Positions 47,131-55,528 of a DNA stretch of 64,000 nucleotides are shown in pieces. The notes under the pieces are model-generated. The model saw nothing but the letters and a program-made list of their open reading frames with translations, made no database searches and had not been told where the DNA came from. Every line of letters starts with the position of its first letter. The first letter of the stretch is position 1. Origin of the DNA: Magnetospirillum sp. XM-1 (lineage in GTDB: Bacteria > Pseudomonadota > Alphaproteobacteria > Rhodospirillales > Magnetospirillaceae); NCBI RefSeq assembly GCF_001511835.1, contig NZ_LN997848.1:3500001-3564000 (forward strand), given 5' to 3'. Position numbers and translations under genes: made by a program.

Positions 47131-49288
47131 GGCAATCGCGGCTGACATCGCAGAAGCGGCAACCGCCGGCTTTCGCGGCCGCCTTATTGCGCGCGGCCAG
47201 GCGCGCGCAATAATTTGGCGAGATGGCGTGCTTCCGCCCGACGCCCCGGCCTTTGCCCCGCAACTCAGCTACGACTTGCATTCCTACGGCTATGCCCTTC
47301 TCAACCTCGGCCTTCGCCTGCGTGAACTCGGCGGTAACGCTGCACAGGCGCGCACCGCCTTCGAGCAGGCGGCCACCGCCCTTGAGGCCGTGATCGCCAA
47401 GGGGAATCGCCAGGAGGCCGATCAGGACTTCCACTTCATCATTGCCGCAGCGAGCTATCATCTCGCGCATCTCTCCGCCCGAGCATACTCCCTGCTCGCG
47501 CTCGTAGAAGCCGACGAAAATTTCGCGAATACAGAACGGCTGCTTGCCCTTTTGATGCGGCGAAATTTCACCGCCCTGCGCGCCAATGTGCTCGACTATC
47601 GGGCATCTGGCCAAGGCAGCGATGCCCGAATTGCGGCCGCCATTCAGGCTAACCTCGATCAAGCCGAGGCAGATGCCGACTTGGCCTATGGCGACAGCGC
47701 GCTCCTCTTCGACGGACTCGACACGGCACTGACCGACGTCTTCATTGCGGCCATGTCGATATTCCTTCTTGCGCTGGAACGCGGCGAGAAGCCACTGCTC
47801 GATCAGGCGATGGAGCAGCTTCGGACAGGTCTCTCCATCTGCAGCGAGATGAATATGCTGCCGCAATGGTGGACGTATCGAATAGCGATCCACCTACTGT
47901 CGGACCTCTGGTCGAACACCTTCCATGAGAAGGTGCCGCTCCAGCCCGTTGGCAGCGAAGCAGCTGACTGGCCTCGAATGCGCGAGTTGTTCATCGCGCT
48001 ACTCCAACGGCGGGAGAAGGCTGAGGTCGACCTGTGGCCGTCACAGATCGAGGCAGCAACCCGCGCGGTGGACCAATCCGATGATTTAGTGGTATCGCTG
48101 CCCACCAGCGCTGGCAAAACACGCATCGCCGAGCTGTGCATCCTGCGCTGCCTCGCCGGCGGCAAGCGAGTGGTTTTCATCACGCCACTGCGCGCGCTGT
48201 CAGCGCAAACCGAAACGACCCTGCAGCGGACCTTCGGTCCGCTCGGCAAAACGATCTCGGCGCTCTATGGTAGCATCGGTGTAAGCGGCTTCGATGAGGA
48301 TGCGATCCGTGAACGCGATATCGTCGTCGCGACCCCGGAGAAGCTCGACTTCGCGCTCCGCAACGACCCGTCCCTTCTTGATGACGTCGGCCTGCTCGTC
48401 TTCGACGAAGGTCACATGATCGGCCTCAATGAGCGCGAGGTCCGCTACGAGGTGCAGATCCAACGGCTGCTTCGCCGCCCGGACGCGCACCAGCGCCGGA
48501 TCGTCTGCCTATCTGCAATCCTACCTGACGGCGACCAACTCGACGACTTTGCTGGGTGGCTGCGGCGGGATCACCCGGGCGGCCTGATCAAGCATGATTG
48601 GCGGCCGACCCGGCTGCGGTTCGGTGAGGTCGTCTGGTCATCGCCCACTGCGCGCTTGAACCTACGTGTCGGCGACGAGCGCCCCTGGGTCCAGCGTTTC
48701 CTTACAGGGAGCGCACCTCCGAACTGGGTGCCGCCAAAGAAGCGTCGTACCCGCCTTTTCCCCGGCGACCAGCGAGAACTCTGTCTCGCGACGGCCTGGC
48801 GGCTGGTCGAGGATGGACAGACTGTCCTCATTTTCTGCCCGGAGCGGCGCAGCGTCGAGCCATTTGCAGATGTGATCGTCGATCTCCATGAGCGCAGCGC
48901 GCTAAGCTCGTTGCTCGGGGCCGCTCCTGCCGTCCTCAACACAGCAATCGCCCTCGGCGAAGAGTGGCTCGGACCCGACAGCGCCATCCTCAAGTGCCTG
49001 CGCCTCGGCGTTGCACTGCACCACGGCGCCCTGCCTACGGCCTACCGCAAAGAAGTCGAGCGCCTGCTACGCGACAACGTCCTCAAGGTCACCATTTCGT
49101 CACCGACACTGGCGCAGGGGCTCAATCTGTCCGCCACCGCCGTCGTCATGCACTCTCTCCATCGCTATGGCGAACTGATCGATATATCCGAGTTCAAGAA
49201 CGTCATCGGGCGAGCCGGACGGGCCTATGCCCGCATTGCGGTGGCTGATACCATCACCTCGCGAATCGCATTTCTGAGAAACTCATAG
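47114..49288 (+). CDS. HamB-like superfamily 2 helicase, C-terminally truncated
   Basis: 724 residues. An N-terminal helical region (about 1-300) leads into a Ski2/Hel308-like helicase core: Walker A PTSAGKT (330-336), DEGH box F430-DEGH434, SAILPDG motif III, and motif VI VIGRAGRA (697-704). Only 20 residues follow motif VI, and these (YARIAVADTITSRIAFLRNS) are read from the antisense of a tniQ 3' region. Related helicases normally continue with winged-helix and ratchet domains. The ATG at 47114 lies inside the hamA end, so the pair is coupled. The protein is probably damaged, though the ATPase core is complete. Confidence 0.75.
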   Translation: MPTTPEAIAADIAEAATAGFRGRLIARGQARAIIWRDGVLPPDAPAFAPQLSYDLHSYGYALLNLGLRLRELGGNAAQARTAFEQAATALEAVIAKGNRQEADQDFHFIIAAASYHLAHLSARAYSLLALVEADENFANTERLLALLMRRNFTALRANVLDYRASGQGSDARIAAAIQANLDQAEADADLAYGDSALLFDGLDTALTDVFIAAMSIFLLALERGEKPLLDQAMEQLRTGLSICSEMNMLPQWWTYRIAIHLLSDLWSNTFHEKVPLQPVGSEAADWPRMRELFIALLQRREKAEVDLWPSQIEAATRAVDQSDDLVVSLPTSAGKTRIAELCILRCLAGGKRVVFITPLRALSAQTETTLQRTFGPLGKTISALYGSIGVSGFDEDAIRERDIVVATPEKLDFALRNDPSLLDDVGLLVFDEGHMIGLNEREVRYEVQIQRLLRRPDAHQRRIVCLSAILPDGDQLDDFAGWLRRDHPGGLIKHDWRPTRLRFGEVVWSSPTARLNLRVGDERPWVQRFLTGSAPPNWVPPKKRRTRLFPGDQRELCLATAWRLVEDGQTVLIFCPERRSVEPFADVIVDLHERSALSSLLGAAPAVLNTAIALGEEWLGPDSAILKCLRLGVALHHGALPTAYRKEVERLLRDNVLKVTISSPTLAQGLNLSATAVVMHSLHRYGELIDISEFKNVIGRAGRAYARIAVADTITSRIAFLRNS

Positions 49289-50175
49289 GCGCTGTCCCCC
49301 TTTCGATAAAGAAGCCAGGTGTGAAGGGTTCCAAAGAAAGCGTTTGCACCGGCCGCGTTCTTGCCCTTGGGCCAATGCTCCATGCCGGCACGAAGGGCGG
49401 CGCGAAGAGCGTCTTGACCGGCGCTGAGGATGTCGAATCCGGTAGTTTCCACCTCGCGTCGCTGATCATCGGAGAGGTGCTTCAGGCCTGCCCTGGGGCC
49501 AAAGCGGAGGAATGTACCGATGACTAGGCTGGCCTGGGGGACGGCATAGAAAGGTAAAGCATCAACCAATTCGTTGATCGCCGGCTTGGTGGCGCTGAGG
49601 CGTGCATGGAGATAGCACTCCAACTCGGTTGGTACTCTCCGTTCAGCAGTATCCAATTGGTGTTCGATCTCCCGAAGGAAGGGCTGAATTCGGGAGGCAA
49701 AATCGTGGAATTCAGCAGCCCGCCAATGTGCATTCTTGGGCCGAATATCGGCAGCGACCAGGGCGACGTGGTGCTCGACGCAGATCGAGACCGGGGTAAG
49801 GAGCCAAGCCGTCCGGCCGGCGGGGGCTGCTGCGCCAGCATCACCCCACCGGGAAAGATCGGCTGCGACGCAAGCCGGACACACCATGAGTTGGTTCATA
49901 GAGCGTCGGAGGGCGGGCTCGATCAGGTTGTTTCCGCAGGCGTAGTCGAATCCGTCAAACCTTAGGGCACAGGACCGTAGTTGCTCGATATCGGCCCCAC
50001 CGAGGTTCGCGAGCTGTAAAAGGGCCTCGTCAGTGCCGGTGATTACGTCGCGAAACGCAAAGCCCATGTCGCGGCAAAATTCCCCAACGGACGGGCACCG
50101 GTTCCTATGGGCGAGACGTGAGCAGAAGCTGGTGGCACTTTCGCCGGGGAGAAGGGGGACGCGGAGCCTGAGCAT
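49225..50175 (-). pseudogene. tniQ: TniQ N-terminal half
   Basis: 316 residues in frame, starting MLRLRVPLLPGESATSFCSRLAHRN, the typical TniQ opening. A zinc-binding region follows (MVCPACVAADL and later SICVEHHVALV). TniQ directs transposition target choice in Tn5053/Tn7-type elements. Relatives continue into a C-terminal helix-turn-helix half, which is missing: the frame ends just after AIREVMVSATA, exactly where it runs into the hamB end on the other strand (64-bp overlap). The missing half appears at 50740-51657 on the plus strand. It starts 2 bp after the tniB frame ends, the normal arrangement. Confidence 0.72.
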
Positions 50176-50177
50176 GG

Positions 50178-50658
50178 TCAGTTTCCCTCCCTTGTTGGGT
50201 CAACTCGAAGGCGGGAGTTCTCTGGCCTGATCTCGTGCCACCTGGGCGACAAGAAGATGTTTTCCGAGCGTTCGCAGCTTCGTTCAGCCGCGTAGGCTGC
50301 CGCAAAATCACCGACCAGGATCGAGCCGTCGTAATCGGGGCGCTCGGCCGCCTGCAGGACATGGTCGCGGCGCGGTAACGCAAAGGATCGCCTCCTTAAG
50401 GCCGGGAATCGAATCGATTGCCCGCTCAATCGCCCAGGTTTTGCCGGTGCCGGAGGCTCCGATGACCGCCAGTATCCGTCCTTCAGGGTGTGCGCCAGAC
50501 AGTGAGGCAATGGTACCGTCCACCCATCGCTTCACCTCGCCGCTGAGCGTCTTGTCCCGCAGGGTCGTGATATAGCGACCGTACAGCCGGCGAGACAGGT
50601 CGAAACGCTGGTGTCGGGCAGAGTCCATGGTGTTAATCAAGTGTTCAAGGTCGTCCAT
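50178..50658 (-). pseudogene. tniB: TniB/TnsC-like AAA ATPase, internally deleted
   Basis: The 5' part (50658 to about 50390) starts MDDLEHLINTMDSARHQRF behind AGGAGTG and contains Walker A GASGTGKTWAIERA. The frame then breaks: this frame stops at 50308, while the frame that ends just before tniQ covers the 3' part (50178 to about 50400). Total length is about 480 bp, against roughly 900 bp for a typical tniB, so an internal deletion with frameshift is likely. The Walker B region is not visible. Confidence 0.65.
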
Positions 50659-50663
50659 GGTGG

Positions 50664-50763
50664 TCACTCCTGCATCCAGTCGTCGGGGCAGCCAAATTCG
50701 CTGTCTGCCACGTCGGGCTTGACGAGGTTCCGCCGCTGATCGAATGGGGCGGCAAACGAGCCG
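50664..50763 (-). pseudogene. Possible 3' tail of a tniA transposase
   Basis: An open frame of about 33 codons ending 5 bp before the tniB start reads ...FDQRRNLVKPDVADSEF... and stops at TGA (50664-50666). In Tn5053-like elements tniA ends directly before tniB, so this is probably the last part of tniA. It is too short to identify by sequence alone; the call rests on position. Confidence 0.35.
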
Positions 50764-51657
50764 ATTTACGGGATCATCCCAGGCAATGAGCGTCTGCGAT
50801 CCGTTCTGACGGCCTCGGAAGAAACAGGGATGCATCCGAAGCGGCTTCAGCGTCTGCTCGTTTCCACGGGAGTGCTGAACGCCGATGCCGCCCATCTCAG
50901 CGCCCACAAGGCCACTTTCCTCGCCGACGACAGAACTTCCAGCATCCTCGCACGGATACTTCGCTGCCTCCCCAAAGGTGCAGCAGGAAAATACGTCAAC
51001 ACACCCCGCATCCAATTCGATCTGCTGCATAAGGCCGGGATTGTCACCCCGTTCATCAAGGCGGGTGGCGTACTGAAAGACCATGGGTTTGATAAGCGCG
51101 ACTTGGATATCTTTCTCGAACGATTGACTGCGCGAGCCCGCAGCCCCGTCCCCGAAAATATCGACGTCGCCCAAATCCCGACTGCTGCGAAACGGGCCAA
51201 CTGCTCGACGGTAACGGTGGTCCGTATGATCCTCGACGGCACATTGGACCGCATATACCGCCAAGCGGACATCGCTGGTTTCATGTCGATCTTGGTCGAT
51301 CCCAAGGAAATTCAGGCAGCACTGCTTAAGCCTGAACGCACCGGCCTCTCCATTAGCCAAGTCGAAGCACGAATGCGGTGGACGCGAAATGTTATATGCG
51401 GGTTGACCAGAAACGGGAGGCTCCCTGCCGGCAGCGCCCACAACCCCGTAACAAAACGCATTCAGATGATCATCGAGCCAAAAGATCTGGACGAGTTCGA
51501 TACGAAGTATGTGTCACTGTCCACCCTAAGCAAGGAGAAGCGATTGTTTCCGGGCACCGTCAGGGCTTGGTTGGGGGGCCTCGGTATCGAGCCTGCGTTT
51601 GATCCAAAGGCAGTTGGGGCCACGTTCTATCGCCGTGCCGAGCTGCCCACGGCCTGA
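50740..51657 (+). pseudogene. TniQ-like C-terminal half, lacking its N-terminus
   Basis: Open in frame from 50740 (after a TGA at 50737) to 51657; the first ATG is at 50830. The reading PGNERLRSVLTASEETG runs directly into MHPKRLQRLLV with no ribosome site, so homology starts upstream of any start codon, as in a truncated gene. Later parts have two helix-turn-helix-like stretches (AKRANCSTVTVVRMILDGTLDRIY, LSKEKRLFPGTVRAWLGGLGI). It looks like the missing second half of the tniQ at 49225-50175, now on the opposite strand. A good terminator follows. Confidence 0.6.
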
Positions 51658-51678
51658 GATCATCCGAGTACCGCCATC

Positions 51679-51715
51679 TGGCGCATCACGTGGATATGTG
51701 GTGCGCCATTTTTTT
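51679..51715 (+). terminator. Intrinsic terminator after the TniQ C-terminal fragment
   Basis: TGGCGCATCAC (51679-51689) pairs with GTGGTGCGCCA (51698-51708), with one G-T wobble, followed by seven T residues. It lies 21 bp after the stop at 51657. Confidence 0.8.
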
Positions 51716-51918
51716 ACTCATACCAGATATAGCTGGACGACCGCATGGCTTTTGACGCATTCTGCGGCGGTCAGTTGATTCGTTTCGGCCAGATTTAGCT
51801 ACGCGGCCACCATCCAGACCATTAAAAATCAATGGGTTATCTGGACACCTGAGGCATATTATGGTGTGCCTCACACCGGCGCGGATTCGAACTTAATCTC
51901 CTCGATCCGCGTAACGAA

Positions 51919-51955
51919 GGGCCGGCCCTCCCCCGGGGGCCGGCCCCATTTTTTT
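51919..51955 (+). terminator. Strong plus-strand intrinsic terminator
   Basis: GGGCCGGCCC (51919-51928) pairs with its copy at 51937-51946, then A and seven T residues (51949-51955). No plus-strand gene lies between the previous terminator and this one, so it may close a non-coding transcript or be left over from a gene displaced by the island. Confidence 0.75.
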
Positions 51956-51969
51956 GCCCGCCGCCTTGG

Positions 51970-52010
51970 GGCGGACAAAGAAAAGACCCCAGCCCGGGCG
52001 GGTTGGGGTC
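51970..52010 (-). terminator. Terminator of the 59-residue gene
   Basis: GACCCCA (51985-51991) pairs with TGGGGTC (52004-52010) and CCC (51993-51995) with GGG (52000-52002), separated by one mismatch on the minus strand. TTTTCTTTG follows on that strand. It lies 28 bp after the stop at 52038. Confidence 0.65.
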
Positions 52011-52037
52011 AATGAAGGGGGGAGAGTTCCCGCCGGT

Positions 52038-52217
52038 TCAGGCGGCTTGCCGAGAGTGACGCTCGGCGATGGGAGCCAGGATGTTGACCATTCCCGGATA
52101 GAGCACCATCAGGCGCTCGGCCTCGGCCCGGGCCAGTTCGCCCTCGACGTCCCGGCCATCGGCCTCGGCCTCGAGATGGGACAACAGGTCACGCACATCC
52201 TTCAGATTGAATGTCAT
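52038..52217 (-). CDS. Small protein of unknown function (59 aa)
   Basis: A 59-codon frame starting MTFNLKDVRDLLSHLEAEAD and ending HSRQAA. It is acidic and largely helical, with heptad-like Leu spacing that could form a coiled coil. Support comes from an excellent GGGAGGGGG ribosome site just before the ATG and a matching terminator after the stop. No family recognised. Confidence 0.65.
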   Translation of the reverse strand: MTFNLKDVRDLLSHLEAEADGRDVEGELARAEAERLMVLYPGMVNILAPIAERHSRQAA

Positions 52218-52430
52218 GCCCCCCTCCCATCGTTCTTCGACCTATTGATCCTAGCATCGGAGGGCGGAAAGGGACGCCCCACAACTCGTATCAGATTTAC
52301 ATGAAATATGACGAAAGTAAGCGCCCCGCCCCAGGACGTAGGTGATTGCACGTACACATCAAATTCGCTACCGTCGAATCGGTCCTCCGTCATCGTTGGA
52401 GGCGATGCGGGACCGAGTGGGGATGGAGCA

Positions 52431-53165
52431 ATGTCGGTTCATGCCGCCAGATTGATGGCGATCCTGGCCCTGTGCCTGTTCCTGGGAGGAACGGCGGCAG
52501 CCGAGCCGGTTCGCTTCGTCACCATCGACACCGCGCCTTGGGCCAGTGTCGAGCCGAAATCCGGCAAGGCGGAGGGTGTGTTTCCGGACATCGTCGCCGA
52601 GCTGAGCCGGCGGACCGGCCTGGACATCCAGATCGAGCTTCAGCCCTTCGCCCGCATCCCCCGCGAGTTGGAGACCAGCCGCCAGGACTGCACCATCCTG
52701 ATCTGGAACGAGCAATGGGCGCCGTTCATGGTTCAGGGCGAGGCGATCTCCAGCCATCCGGTGGGCGTGATCGCCCGCACGGGCCTGCGCCTGCGCTCCC
52801 ATGAGGATCTGCGCGGCCTGTCGGTCTCGGTGCTGCGTGGCCTGCCGCTCGGGCCCCGCTTCGATGGCGACGATTCGGTCCACCGGCAATACGACACCGA
52901 TTATCTCCAGGGCCTCAACAAACTGGCCCATGGCCGCGTCGACGCCGTGGCGGGCGCCTTGCCGACCATCGCCTTTTTGGCGGAGCAGAACGGGCTGGCC
53001 CGGCATTTGGGCGAGAGCCTGGAGCTGACCCAGATGCTGCTTCGCTTCCAGTGCGCCAAGGGATCGCGCCGCCTGGAGGTCATGCCGGCGATCAATGCCG
53101 CCATCCGCGCCATGATCGCCGACGGCAGCATCGAGCGCATCAAGGCCAGCCGGGATTATCACTGA
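52431..53165 (+). CDS. Periplasmic SBP_bac_3-type binding protein paired with a kinase
   Basis: 244 residues with a signal peptide (MSVHAARLMAILALCLFLGGTAAA) and a family 3 amino-acid-type binding fold: VRFVTIDTAPWASVEPKSGKAEGVFPDIVAEL, LRGLSVSVLRGLPLG, NKLAHGRVDAVAGALPTIAFL. GGGGA lies 7 bp before the ATG. No transport genes adjoin. Its stop overlaps the start of a membrane kinase by one base (TGATG), the same arrangement as the pair at 16991-19155. It probably senses a small polar ligand. Confidence 0.78.
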   Translation: MSVHAARLMAILALCLFLGGTAAAEPVRFVTIDTAPWASVEPKSGKAEGVFPDIVAELSRRTGLDIQIELQPFARIPRELETSRQDCTILIWNEQWAPFMVQGEAISSHPVGVIARTGLRLRSHEDLRGLSVSVLRGLPLGPRFDGDDSVHRQYDTDYLQGLNKLAHGRVDAVAGALPTIAFLAEQNGLARHLGESLELTQMLLRFQCAKGSRRLEVMPAINAAIRAMIADGSIERIKASRDYH

Positions 53166-54622
53166 TGCGGGACTCCGTCGGCCTCGCCGCATCCGGACGC
53201 AGGACAGGGCTGGCGACCCGGCTGCTGCTTCTGATTCTGGGCTTCAGCTCCCTGATCACCCTGATTTCTACGGCGGCCCAGCTCTATGTGGACTACCACC
53301 GCGACGTGGTGGCCATCGAGGGCCGCCTGAACGAGATCGAGCGCGGCAGTCTGGACAGCATCGCCGTCAGCCTGTGGAACGTGGACACAGAGTATCTGCG
53401 GCTGCAGCTGGAAGGCCTGCTGCGGCTGCCCGACATGCGGTCCCTGGAGGTCCGGGAAATCGGCGAGGGCCTGCGCTCGCCCATCGTCCTGGCCATGGGA
53501 AACCCGGCCGGGGCCCACGTCATCAGCCGGACCATGCCGCTGACCCGCACCGACGAGCGGGGAACCCGGCAGTTGGGAGTCATGGTCGCCACGGCCAGCC
53601 TGGACGGCGTCTACGCCCGCCTGGCCGACCGGGTGGCGCTGATCCTGCTGTCGCAATTCATCAAGACGCTGATCGTCTCGGCCTTCATCTTCTACATCGT
53701 CCATCTGGTGGTGACCCGCCACATCACCGCCATCGCCGCCCATTTCCGCACCATGGGCACCGAGGCGGATTCGCCGCCGCTGAAACTGGCCCGGCGGGGG
53801 CGGCGCGACGAACTGGCCGAGCTGGTGGATTCGTTCAACGCGCTCACCGTCAACCTGCACGAAAGCTACGCCCAGGTCTCGCGCAGCAATGCCAGGTTGG
53901 AGGCCGCCCAGACACTGGCCGACACGCGGGCGATCAAGCTGGAGGAGGCCAATGGCGAATTGCGGCGCCTGGCCATGGTGACCGCCCACCACCTGCAGGA
54001 ACCGCTGCGCCCCATGGCCATCAGCGCCCAGCGCATCCAGCGGCGAATCGCCGCAGACGAGACCGAACTGATGGAATGGTGCGCCTCCATCACCGAGGGA
54101 ACCGCGCATCTCGGCGCCTTGCTGCGCGATTTCCAGCGTTACGTGGCCGCCCTGACCGAGGAACCCAGGCTGGAAACCTGCGACATGGCCCAGCTTGCCG
54201 CCCAGGCCCGCGCCAAGGCCCTGGAACGGGGAGGAACCGAAGCGCGGATCGACCTTTCCCCCCTGCCCGCCCTGATCGCTGACAAACGGATGATCTCGCA
54301 GGTGCTGGACGAGCTGTTCGACAACGCCCTGCGCCATGCCCGCCCAGGCGTTCCGCCGGCCGTAAGCCTCTCGGCCGTTCGCGGCGACGATTGCTGGGAA
54401 TTCACGGTCAGCGACAACGGTCCGGGCTTCGATCCCGGCATCGTCGACAAGGTCCTGGAGGTCTTCGAGGTGACCCACGGCCGGGCCCCCGACCATACCG
54501 GCCTGGGCCTGCCCATGTGCCGGGCCATCCTGCGCGCCCATGGCGGGCGCGTCATCGTCGAGCCCTCGCCGTCGGGCGGGGTGGTGCGGTTCAGCCTTCC
54601 GGCCCCAATGGCGCCTACCTGA
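53165..54622 (+). CDS. Membrane sensor histidine kinase (intact paralogue)
   Basis: 485 residues: a membrane helix at about 18-40, a periplasmic domain to about 155, a second helix at about 160-180, a HAMP-like linker, a phosphoacceptor domain with VTAHHLQEPLRPM (His near residue 277), and an intact ATPase (N-box LDELFDNALRHARP, SDNGPGFDP, HTGLGLPMCRAI). The ATPase region aligns closely by eye with the degenerate kinase at 17806. No response regulator adjoins. It overlaps the convergent binding-protein gene by 8 bp. Confidence 0.85.
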   Translation: MRDSVGLAASGRRTGLATRLLLLILGFSSLITLISTAAQLYVDYHRDVVAIEGRLNEIERGSLDSIAVSLWNVDTEYLRLQLEGLLRLPDMRSLEVREIGEGLRSPIVLAMGNPAGAHVISRTMPLTRTDERGTRQLGVMVATASLDGVYARLADRVALILLSQFIKTLIVSAFIFYIVHLVVTRHITAIAAHFRTMGTEADSPPLKLARRGRRDELAELVDSFNALTVNLHESYAQVSRSNARLEAAQTLADTRAIKLEEANGELRRLAMVTAHHLQEPLRPMAISAQRIQRRIAADETELMEWCASITEGTAHLGALLRDFQRYVAALTEEPRLETCDMAQLAAQARAKALERGGTEARIDLSPLPALIADKRMISQVLDELFDNALRHARPGVPPAVSLSAVRGDDCWEFTVSDNGPGFDPGIVDKVLEVFEVTHGRAPDHTGLGLPMCRAILRAHGGRVIVEPSPSGGVVRFSLPAPMAPT

Positions 54623-55373
54623 CTCCCCGCTCCGCCCCGGTCCGGGCGATGATCTCGGCCACCAGGCGGGCGTTCTTGCCCAGCCATTCATCGAACTCGG
54701 CGACGATCTCGGGGGCCTTGACCGAGGACAGGCGGTAACTGTCGGCCGCATGGGGGAGATTGGGGGCGAAGGCCAGGTTTCCCGCCAGACCGGAAATGGA
54801 ATCGGCGGCGTTGAGGGCCACCGCCACATTGCAGTAGGCGCCGTCGACGCGCTTGGTATGGACCTGGCGCAGCAATTGCTCGAACGACGAATTCTCCTTC
54901 AGCTCCACCGCGCCCGATTTCAGGCGCTCGCCCCAGGCGAAGGGCGTGAAGCCGGCGATGGTGCCCAGGCTGTGAATGGCTTCCGGACCTTGGGACAGCA
55001 CCTCGCGCCGGACGATGGTTCCGTCGATGTAATGGATCACCGGCTTGGAAAACGCGGTGGTCCGCCCCTGGCGCAGGGCCGGCTGCCAATCGGGCGAATC
55101 GGGAAATTTGAGGTCGATGCCGCCGTGGTTCAGCTCGGCGTAAAGCCGCTTGACCGGCAGGGCCTGGAACGTCAGCCGATGCCCCCCCGCATTGGCGAAG
55201 GCGTCGAGAATCTCCCGCGCCGCCCCTTTGAACTGGCCGTCGATGACGCCGTAGACCGGGGAATAGTCGATGGCTTCGACGCCCACCACCAGATCGCGGG
55301 CCCGTGCCGGCGCTCCCACCAGGCATAACAGGGCGACGGCGGCGATACCGCCTCTTACCGATCTGAACCACAT
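54615..55373 (-). CDS. Periplasmic binding protein, SBP_bac_3-like
   Basis: 252 residues with a signal peptide (RGGIAAVALLCLVGAPARA) and a binding-protein fold: LVVGVEAIDYSPVYGVIDGQFKGAAREILDAFANAGG, VKRLYAELNHGGIDLKFPDSP. GGGGAG lies 9 bp before the ATG at 55373, which is better spaced than the ATG at 55382. No permease adjoins. It converges on the kinase at 53165 with 8 bp of overlap and may serve as an alternative ligand-binding partner, which is inference. Confidence 0.75.
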   Translation of the reverse strand: MWFRSVRGGIAAVALLCLVGAPARARDLVVGVEAIDYSPVYGVIDGQFKGAAREILDAFANAGGHRLTFQALPVKRLYAELNHGGIDLKFPDSPDWQPALRQGRTTAFSKPVIHYIDGTIVRREVLSQGPEAIHSLGTIAGFTPFAWGERLKSGAVELKENSSFEQLLRQVHTKRVDGAYCNVAVALNAADSISGLAGNLAFAPNLPHAADSYRLSSVKAPEIVAEFDEWLGKNARLVAEIIARTGAERGVR

Positions 55374-55528
55374 GCACGTCATCTCCCCAACAGAGCGGGC
55401 GAATTGAAGCACGCCGCCCCCCAGGTGATCAACAGTGACGAAACGTCACGGCCTTGACCGTTGTCAACGCCGGGGGGCCGCTGCCACAATTAGGGTCCGC
55501 CCCAAGCAAGGGGGCGAACGGAGAATCC

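Larger units (their letters stand above)
49225..51850. mobile_element. Rearranged Tn5053/Tn7-like transposition module remnant
   Basis: Contains, on the minus strand from right to left, a possible tniA tail, a tniB fragment and the N-terminal half of tniQ; and on the plus strand a C-terminal half of a TniQ-type protein. No intact transposase is present. Imperfect repeats at the right side (CCAGATATAGCT at 51723, CCAGATTTAGCT at 51789, inverse ATCTGG at 51839) could be transposase-binding sites of an element end. Outer boundaries are estimates. Confidence 0.6.
51658..52037. other. Gene-free island edge with repeats and three terminators
   Basis: No gene is supported. It holds a plus-strand terminator (51679-51715), imperfect CCAGATWTAGCT repeats (51723, 51789), short palindromes GAGGCA/TGCCTC (51851-51872) and GGTGTG/CACACC (51863-51877), a CGCGGAT/ATCCGCG pair around 51880-51911, a second plus-strand terminator (51919-51955), and a minus-strand terminator (51977-52010). 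Base composition shifts back to GC-rich near 51910, the probable return to chromosomal DNA. Confidence 0.55.

Noticed and set aside
51880..51911. A T-loop-like TTCGAAC, suggesting a tRNA at the island edge
   Set aside because: The flanking bases do not form a T-stem, and no acceptor stem, anticodon arm or CCA end can be built. The segment is better described as a CGCGGAT/ATCCGCG inverted repeat.
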